Origin: CAZTWC01 sp964617105 [NCBI: uncultured Myxococcia bacterium]
Lineage (GTDB): Bacteria > CAZTWC01
Direction of reading: 5' to 3'
Assembly (NCBI GenBank): GCA_964617105.1
Contig: CAZTWC010000238.1
Coordinates: forward strand, 1 to 6,032
DNA length: 6,032 nucleotides
Of this stretch, positions 1 through 4,597 are shown piece by piece. Under the pieces are notes generated by a model, which saw nothing but the letters and a program-made list of their open reading frames with translations, was not told the DNA's origin and searched no databases. Each line of letters opens with the position of its first letter. The first letter of the stretch is position 1. Position numbers and translations under genes: made by a program.

Positions 1-716
1 TCATACATCCCCTTAAATTCTCCCATAAATTGGGCCAGGGCATTCAAGGTTTCTACACCGGTAAAGCGACTGAGTGTTTTTATAGCATAATTTGTTCCAA
101 AATGAAATATCTTATACCCCCATTTAGCGGAATGCAAATAGGGCATAGCCATCAGCCGGACAAAATTATTTTCCAAAAGATCAATCATCCGGTTAGGGGT
201 ATCTAGAAAGTCCAGCGCATTGGAGGTTGGGGGAGTATCCACCACTACCAGGTCATAATCGTCCCGGGAATGAACCTGGTATAATTTTTCCATAGCCATA
301 TATTCCTGGGAACCTGCCAGGGCAGTTGAAAGCCGTTGGTAAAGATGATTTTGACGAATATTTTCCCCTTGTTCAGGAGAGGTAGCATGGGTTTTTATTA
401 ATTCATCCCAGGTATGTTTGATATTCAACATCATGGCATATAATTGCCCCCGGGGAGGTTCCATCCCGGCACTGATAAATTTTTCAACCGGGACCAACAT
501 CTCCACATTATCGAGCCGCTCCAGGTTTAGGGAATCGGCCAGTCTTTTTGCCGGGTCAATGGTCATCACCAGAACTTTTTTCCCTTTTTGAGCATAATAG
601 GTTCCAATAGCGGCGGATATGGAAGTTTTGCCTACACCTCCTCCACCGAGACAGACAATAACTCGCTTGGATGCCAAGGCGGCAGACAAATTATTTGTTT
701 TAAAATCTGGGCTCAT
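1..716 (-). CDS. ArsA/Get3-like P-loop ATPase, BagB-type, partial (3' end outside window)
   Basis: Second member of a pair of ArsA/Get3-family ATPases; 238 codons are visible and the frame is still open at the left edge. The start is the ATG at 716-714, inside an ATGA overlap with the upstream ATPase, with no Shine-Dalgarno, so translation is probably coupled. Residues 24-31 read GGGGVGKT, a Walker A loop with Gly25 where ArsA and Get3 have the signature lysine. TIDPAKRL is at 52-59, GSQEYMAMEKL at 135-145 and the switch-II-like VVVDTPPTSNALDFLD at 157-172. These blocks closely resemble, from memory, mycobacterial Rv3680 (BagB). Only one cysteine (Cys22) is visible, so neither the ArsA metalloid site nor the Get3 CxxC zinc site is present in this part. 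Family assignment is strong. The substrate is unknown; a cytosolic chaperone or targeting ATPase working as a heterodimer with its neighbour is inference. Confidence 0.9.
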   Translation of the reverse strand, partial: MSPDFKTNNLSAALASKRVIVCLGGGGVGKTSISAAIGTYYAQKGKKVLVMTIDPAKRLADSLNLERLDNVEMLVPVEKFISAGMEPPRGQLYAMMLNIKHTWDELIKTHATSPEQGENIRQNHLYQRLSTALAGSQEYMAMEKLYQVHSRDDYDLVVVDTPPTSNALDFLDTPNRMIDLLENNFVRLMAMPYLHSAKWGYKIFHFGTNYAIKTLSRFTGVETLNALAQFMGEFKGMY

Positions 717-1681
717 AATAGTTGTATATTGTTTTCTATAGTATGGCTGATGGTGCGGATGGTCTCAAAATTAAATTTATCAGTAAACAAATATGGAATC
801 TGGAAGAACGGCAGATCCATCTGTTCTTTTAGTTGTCCAAGGTAATGACGCTCCAATTGGGTTCGACTTTGGTAGATAGAAGCAGTTTTAAACAGGGTTT
901 CAAGAGATGGGATTTCCCGATATTTTTCTGAAGAGTGTATCTTTTCCAATTCATTAACCTGCTTCATCTCCTGATCTGAAAAAAAGGTTGGTTGAAGTAT
1001 ATTGTTAATAAACAAACCGCCCACGGAAATATTGAGGTAATCCCTGGCGGATTGAAAGATCTCTTTAGCCTCATTTACCGGCATCTCTTCCAAATGGGTT
1101 ACTATGTGTAATTGTGTGGTTTCATGGTCAGTAAGTAGATCTCTGACATGTTGAGCATGCTTAAAAAATTGACCACCCGGTACCGCTTTGCATAACTCTG
1201 AAGATACCGCTAAAAAGGAAATTCCGTGCCCGGTTGAAGGACAATCCACAATAATTCGGTCAAATCGGGGGCTGCCGGTTTCCTCATCCTGTTCCTGTTC
1301 ATGGTGTTTGAGTTTTCCTTGCATCACCAGTTCGCCCAGGGCGGGAATGGCCTGAAGAAAATATTTGATCAGCCGGTTTTCAAATACAGCCTCGTAAATT
1401 AGGCGATATTTAAGGTGGTAAATTACTAATTCTCTAATAGTGTCAGACGGATTCATATTAACTGCAAAAATGTTGGGAAAAATTTCTTTGATCTCTGAAC
1501 CAACGCTGGTTGAACCAAAAAAGTAGCTCATCCGCTCGTTGGCATTGACTTCAGCTACCAGAACTTTCTTGCCTTTCATGGCAGCACTGTAGGCCAGGGC
1601 GGCAGTAATAGTACTTTTCCCAACTCCACCTTTACCCATTACCAGGGTAAATCGTTTTTTTAGAGGATCGTATCTGGCCAT
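713..1681 (-). CDS. ArsA/Get3-like P-loop ATPase, BagA-type
   Basis: Complete 322-residue ATPase of the SIMIBI class, ArsA/Get3 family. The deviant Walker A GKGGVGKS is at residues 16-23 with signature Lys17 and P-loop Lys22. The switch-II-like motif DCPSTGH is at 146-152, and HIVTHLEEMPVNEA at 192-205 matches the conserved ArsA strand plus EMPVNE motif. Length fits a single ATPase domain, whereas classical ArsA has two. It contains only two cysteines (147 and 164), in no CxxC arrangement, so arsenite pumping is unlikely. From memory it is closest in pattern to mycobacterial Rv3679 (BagA), which is also followed by its partner gene. The start ATG (1681-1679) overlaps the DUF167 stop as TAATG, and the stop (715-713) overlaps the next start as ATGA. 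Only a weak GAGA precedes the start, so coupling is likely. Its client is unknown; tail-anchored or membrane protein handling is inference from Get3. Confidence 0.92.
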   Translation of the reverse strand: MARYDPLKKRFTLVMGKGGVGKSTITAALAYSAAMKGKKVLVAEVNANERMSYFFGSTSVGSEIKEIFPNIFAVNMNPSDTIRELVIYHLKYRLIYEAVFENRLIKYFLQAIPALGELVMQGKLKHHEQEQDEETGSPRFDRIIVDCPSTGHGISFLAVSSELCKAVPGGQFFKHAQHVRDLLTDHETTQLHIVTHLEEMPVNEAKEIFQSARDYLNISVGGLFINNILQPTFFSDQEMKQVNELEKIHSSEKYREIPSLETLFKTASIYQSRTQLERHYLGQLKEQMDLPFFQIPYLFTDKFNFETIRTISHTIENNIQLL

Positions 1682-2004
1682 TACGTTCTCTTTTGGTTTA
1701 TAATTTCCGGAAAAAATCCAGAGAACTTTTCTTTGGTCATATCTTTTAACCGCACCACTTTTAATCTGGATCTATGGCCTTTGATTATTTCAATTCTGGT
1801 TTTCCCGATTTTCAACAGAATGGCCAAAAATTTAATTAGCGCTTTGTTTGCCTCTCCTTCCACCGGAGGGGCGGTTAACTTGATCTTTAGAGCATTGATA
1901 TTAGAATCGCTATGAATCCCGATGATTTTGTCGGCAGCACTACCAGGCTTAACAAAAACATTAATAAAAAGGTCATCAGTTTTTTGGGTATAAAAAGTTC
2001 TCAT
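1681..2004 (-). CDS. yggU: DUF167 / YggU family protein
   Basis: Small cytosolic protein of 107 residues, the usual size for DUF167 (YggU/YggU-like). The diagnostic pattern is clear: FINVFVKPGSAADKIIG near the N-terminus, then LKIKLTAPPVEGEANKALI around residues 39-57 and IEIIKGHRSRLKVVRL around 72-87. The biochemical function of the family is not established; it is commonly found next to yggT, divIVA or proC. The ATG at 2004 is the only sensible start, because the conserved first strand begins soon after it. A GGAG lies 16 nt upstream, farther than usual. The stop TAA shares one base with the ATG of the downstream ATPase, so the two are probably translationally coupled. Confidence 0.93.
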   Translation of the reverse strand: MRTFYTQKTDDLFINVFVKPGSAADKIIGIHSDSNINALKIKLTAPPVEGEANKALIKFLAILLKIGKTRIEIIKGHRSRLKVVRLKDMTKEKFSGFFPEIINQKRT

Positions 2005-2020
2005 CAGATTCGAATTTATT

Positions 2021-2024
2021 CTCC
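2021..2024 (-). promoter_or_regulatory. Possible distant Shine-Dalgarno of yggU
   Basis: GGAG on the minus strand is 16 nt upstream of the yggU ATG, beyond the normal 5-10 nt spacing. A perfect 8-bp palindrome, ATTCGAAT (2008-2015), sits between it and the start. No better ribosome binding site or alternative in-frame start is visible in the 52-bp gap after the DivIVA gene. Use of this site is uncertain. Confidence 0.3.
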
Positions 2025-2056
2025 AAAGGGGAAATAGAATCTCCCAATCCGAAGTG

Positions 2057-2560
2057 TTACTTTTGGACTTTGATGCTGGTAATACTATCTTCCAGAGGAG
2101 GTTCCTCTTCTTCTCTTTCTGTAATGGCGGAAAGTAAATTTTGGTGGAAGTTGATAATCCCCCTTACCTCATCTTCAAATCTGTTTCGTTGCCACTTAAG
2201 TTGGCGAATATCATCCATAATTTCGGTAAACCGCTGATAGGCGTCCTGGACAATTTTTTCTCCGCTAATCTCAGCCTCAGCAATTATGGCGCCAGCCTTT
2301 TTGTTGGCGGTTTTTTCTATATCTTTAGACATTTTTTGGGCTGCCACCAGGGCGTCACGTAAACAGTCCTCCTGTTGCCGGGCTCTATCCAATTCTGCTT
2401 CTAATTTACGGATTTGGTCATCTTTTTCTTTATTATCTCGGTTAAGACTGGTTACCTGGCTGGCCACCCTGGCTAAAAAGGAGCGTACCATCTGAGGGTT
2501 ATAGCCTTTCCAGGCATTACTGAACTCAGCCTGCTCGATCTCAATTGGAGTTAAATTCAT
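2057..2560 (-). CDS. DivIVA-domain coiled-coil protein
   Basis: A 167-residue protein of the DivIVA/GpsB superfamily. The N-terminal membrane-binding domain reads LTPIEIEQAEF then AWKGYNPQMVRSFLARV (residues 3-33), matching the Bacillus DivIVA pattern in which a GY(D/N) turn and V..FL follow the membrane-contact residues. Trp17-Lys18 here occupy the place of Phe17-Arg18 of B. subtilis DivIVA, a conservative exchange. Residues 35-150 are heptad-rich, charged and probably a parallel coiled coil. The tail (about 147-160) is acidic. The frame is open upstream to 2599, but the ATG at 2560 is chosen because an AGGAGG lies 9 nt before it and the family homology begins exactly there. It follows yggS by 22 bp. 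The DivIVA family marks curved membranes, septa or poles and recruits partners. Which process this one serves is unknown; septal or envelope organisation is inferred from the amidase upstream. Confidence 0.88.
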   Translation of the reverse strand: MNLTPIEIEQAEFSNAWKGYNPQMVRSFLARVASQVTSLNRDNKEKDDQIRKLEAELDRARQQEDCLRDALVAAQKMSKDIEKTANKKAGAIIAEAEISGEKIVQDAYQRFTEIMDDIRQLKWQRNRFEDEVRGIINFHQNLLSAITEREEEEPPLEDSITSIKVQK

Positions 2561-2569
2561 AAAACAATT

Positions 2570-2575
2570 CCTCCT
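2570..2575 (-). promoter_or_regulatory. Strong Shine-Dalgarno of the DivIVA-domain gene
   Basis: AGGAGG on the minus strand lies 9 nt before the ATG at 2560-2558. It fixes that codon as the start over the upstream in-frame start at 2599, which would overlap the end of yggS. It is the only full-strength Shine-Dalgarno seen in the window. Confidence 0.85.
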
Positions 2576-2582
2576 GAATAAT

Positions 2583-3269
2583 CTATTCTCTGGGACCAAA
2601 CAATGAGGTACCTACTCGAATTAAGGTCGCCCCTTCAGAAATTGCCACTGGAAAGTCATTGGACATTCCCATGGAAAGTTCGGGTAAAGAATACCCCAAA
2701 TGAATCAAACTATCTCTCAAACATCGCAATTGGTTGAAAAAAGGCCTGACCTGTTCAGGATTTTGAAAAAATGGCGGCATGGACATCAAACCGGTAATCC
2801 TTATATTTTTCAATTTACCAACCTCAACTATCAGGCTTTCCACTTCACTAGATAAAGTACCGGATTTTGTCTTTTCACCGGCCAGGTTTACCTGTAGCAA
2901 AATATCTATTTTACGGCCGATAGCCTCTGCCCTTCGATTGATCTCTTTAGCCAGTTTAAATCTGTCCACGCTGTGGATAAGGGACACTTTATCAATAATA
3001 TATTTTACCTTGTTGGTTTGCAAATGACCGATGAAGTGCCATTGAAAGTTATGGTCCTTTAAAAAGCGATATTTTTCCTGCATCTCCTGGACATAACTCT
3101 CACCAAAAACCCGATGTCCCAGGGAGGCTAATTCTAAAATGTCTTCTGATTTCTTTTTTTTGCTAACCGCCACCAGGGTTATATCTTCTGGTTTTCGGCC
3201 GCAATTTTTAGCGGTTTTGGCAATAGACTCTTGGACTGCCAGGTATCTATCTTTACTCTTTTCTGCCAT
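2583..3269 (-). CDS. yggS: YggS/PLPBP-family pyridoxal 5'-phosphate homeostasis protein
   Basis: A 228-residue protein with the typical length and single alpha/beta-barrel (alanine-racemase-like) architecture of YggS/YlmE/PROSC. ITLVAVSKKK (30-39) places the PLP Schiff-base lysine at Lys37, corresponding to Lys36 of E. coli YggS. Further conserved blocks are FGESYVQEM, WHFIGHLQTNKVK, ITGLMSMPPFF and the phosphate-binding LSMGMSNDFPVAI followed by GATLIRVGTSLFG near the C-terminus. The family binds PLP, has no proven enzymatic turnover, and controls vitamin B6 and amino/keto acid balance in the cytosol. The ATG at 3269 overlaps the end of the PilZ-HDOD gene by 17 bp, in another frame, and has only a weak GGGAT upstream, so translation is probably coupled. 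yggS next to divIVA and yggU is a familiar bacterial arrangement, although yggT, often present between them, is missing here. Confidence 0.95.
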   Translation of the reverse strand: MAEKSKDRYLAVQESIAKTAKNCGRKPEDITLVAVSKKKKSEDILELASLGHRVFGESYVQEMQEKYRFLKDHNFQWHFIGHLQTNKVKYIIDKVSLIHSVDRFKLAKEINRRAEAIGRKIDILLQVNLAGEKTKSGTLSSEVESLIVEVGKLKNIRITGLMSMPPFFQNPEQVRPFFNQLRCLRDSLIHLGYSLPELSMGMSNDFPVAISEGATLIRVGTSLFGPRE

Positions 3270-4536
3270 ATATATCCCGAAAAGAATTTTGGATCAGATC
3301 TTTTTCCCGCCGGATCTCTAATTGAATCTGATCTTCCAATTTTTTATCAATCTTTAGAATGGCTAGCGCCCTATTGTCTACCAGGGAAGGAGAATAGTTT
3401 ACTATATTGCCGAGTTTGAGAGTATTACAAAGATTGTCACTAAGGTGAATCAATGCTACCAGGGGTGAATTTATCTGGTTACCGTCAAAGTCAAAGTGAT
3501 GATTAAGAGTAGTTTCCCTCAGGTTGTCAGGGAAATTCCACTTTTGACAGCATAAAAACCCAACTTCCTGGTGATCTATACCAAGTATTTCACGCTCTAT
3601 GTCAAGGAATTTAAGTTTACTTTTTTCAACTTTTTCGACAATTCGATTAAACTCAATGGGCAACACATTTTTTATAATTAACTTGCCAATATCGTGTAAA
3701 AGTCCGGCGGTAAAACATATATCTTTAGGTAAATTAAACCTGGGAGCCAGAATTCTGGCTACACTTCCGCAAGCCCAGGAATGAAACCAGAACTTGCCAA
3801 TATGAGAATTTAAGTTTTCAGCCCCAAACAGATCCATTACCGATGTAGAGATGGCCAGGTTTACAATAGGGTTAAAACCGATGAGCAGGATAGCCTGTTT
3901 AACACTTTCTACATTACGGTTGAAACCGTAGAAAGCAGAGTTGGCTACCCGTAGAATATTAGTTGACAGAGCAATATCGCTGGCGATTACATCGGCCATT
4001 TCAACAACGGTTGACTTTTCGTTATTGGCAATGTCAACCAGGGTATCAACAACAGTCGGTAAGGTGGTTATCTCCCTGGTATTGAAAATATATCGGGAGA
4101 TACGTTGCCGCAACTTATCTGTATCCAGTTCTATTGCACCTTGTTTGGTCTCGGTTATTTCTGTAAGTTCAGGGCTGTGGATGGCGGTTTCATCCTCTTT
4201 TTCGATGTCCCGGATGGGTTTAAAGGATATTCCCAACCCGAAAAACCCATTTTTCAAATCAGAAAATCGTTTTACATAGGAGGGGATAATAATTTTCTCG
4301 TCATGACCGGGAAATTTTACCTGAACAGTAAACCGATTAATTGATGGCAGGGGAGAGGTAGTAACGATATACATCCCTCCCGCAGAAATGTTGCGAATTC
4401 TACCAAAGATTACCTGTGGTTTTTCTACTCTGGATGAAGAATTCTCCTGTGAGATTTCCTCATCGTAAAAATGCATCTCAACTTCCAGGAAAGTTTCAAT
4501 CCTGGTATATTGTCTATCATCTAGAGTATCGTTCAT
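3253..4536 (-). CDS. PilZ-HDOD two-domain signalling protein
   Basis: A 427-residue cytosolic protein with no signal peptide or membrane segment visible. An N-terminal PilZ domain (about 8-110) carries both parts of the c-di-GMP binding signature: RQYTR (8-12, RxxxR) and NISAGG (49-54, N/DxSxxG), followed by GFFGLGISF. A linker (about 111-140) leads to an HDOD domain (about 150-360): TTLPTVVDTLVDI, VIASDIALSTNILRVANSAFYG, FWFHSWACGSVAR, GLLHDIGKL (HD at 281-282), GIDHQEVGFLCCQKWNFP and LNHHF, then HLSDNL. The last ~60 residues are charged and helical. HDOD proteins are usually non-catalytic or uncertain scaffolds in signalling; the retained histidines and aspartates make hydrolysis possible but unproven. 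The ATG at 4536 is required to keep the RxxxR motif. It appears to be the first gene of an operon with yggS and the DivIVA gene. c-di-GMP binding is inferred from motif conservation. Confidence 0.92.
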   Translation of the reverse strand: MNDTLDDRQYTRIETFLEVEMHFYDEEISQENSSSRVEKPQVIFGRIRNISAGGMYIVTTSPLPSINRFTVQVKFPGHDEKIIIPSYVKRFSDLKNGFFGLGISFKPIRDIEKEDETAIHSPELTEITETKQGAIELDTDKLRQRISRYIFNTREITTLPTVVDTLVDIANNEKSTVVEMADVIASDIALSTNILRVANSAFYGFNRNVESVKQAILLIGFNPIVNLAISTSVMDLFGAENLNSHIGKFWFHSWACGSVARILAPRFNLPKDICFTAGLLHDIGKLIIKNVLPIEFNRIVEKVEKSKLKFLDIEREILGIDHQEVGFLCCQKWNFPDNLRETTLNHHFDFDGNQINSPLVALIHLSDNLCNTLKLGNIVNYSPSLVDNRALAILKIDKKLEDQIQLEIRREKDLIQNSFRDIYGRKE

Positions 4537-4542
4537 AGTAGT

Positions 4543-4573
4543 ATTATACTATCACAAGTTATTTTTTTTTCAA
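4543..4573 (-). promoter_or_regulatory. Sigma-70-type promoter of the PilZ-HDOD operon
   Basis: On the minus strand TTGAAA (4568-4573) and a perfect TATAAT (4543-4548) are separated by 19 bp, which is slightly long. The spacer begins with an A tract. The -10 box ends only 6 nt before the ATG at 4536, so initiation 6-8 nt downstream of it would fall at or beside the A of the start codon. There is no Shine-Dalgarno before this ATG, so a leaderless transcript is suggested. The perfect -10 is the main support; the -35 is less certain. Confidence 0.6.
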
Positions 4574-4574
4574 T

Positions 4575-4595
4575 GTTTATACTGCCGCGATAAAC
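4575..4595. repeat. Short inverted repeat upstream of the promoter
   Basis: GTTTAT (4575-4580) and ATAAAC (4590-4595) form a 6-bp inverted repeat with a 9-base G+C-rich centre. It abuts the -35 element and lies just after the amidase stop codon. It could be a regulator site for the downstream promoter. It does not look like a terminator for the amidase, since the following minus-strand tract is A, not T. Chance occurrence is possible. Confidence 0.25.
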
Positions 4596-4597
4596 GT

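Noticed and set aside
588-845. Plus-strand reading frames across the window, such as this one and those at 5264-5647 and 5739-6020
   Set aside because: They lie opposite strongly recognisable minus-strand genes, have no recognisable motif or convincing ribosome binding site, and look like antisense shadows.
1-1681. Arsenite efflux ATPase (ArsA) operon
   Set aside because: The complete protein has only two cysteines and the visible part of the other has one, none in ArsA metal-site context. No arsB, arsR or arsD is nearby and both are single-domain proteins of the Get3-like type.
2005-2056. Terminator hairpin GGGA...TCCC between the DivIVA gene and yggU
   Set aside because: The stem is only 4 bp with a long loop and there is no following T tract on the minus strand.
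2561-2599. Upstream start for the DivIVA-domain protein, adding 13 residues
   Set aside because: The added residues do not resemble the family and would overlap yggS. AGGAGG placed 9 nt before the ATG at 2560 and the family N-terminus both favour the shorter form.
3110-3180. Lysine run (VSKKKKS) after the PLP lysine and Ser for Asn in FGESYVQE of YggS as signs of an altered protein
   Set aside because: All other PLP and phosphate-binding blocks are intact and these positions appear tolerant in the family, so normal function is more likely.
4562-4595. Rho-independent terminator after the amidase, from the GTTTAT/ATAAAC stem and adjacent homopolymer
   Set aside because: On the minus strand the stem is followed by an A tract, not a U tract. 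On the plus strand the T tract precedes the stem. The stem is only 6 bp and A+T-rich.
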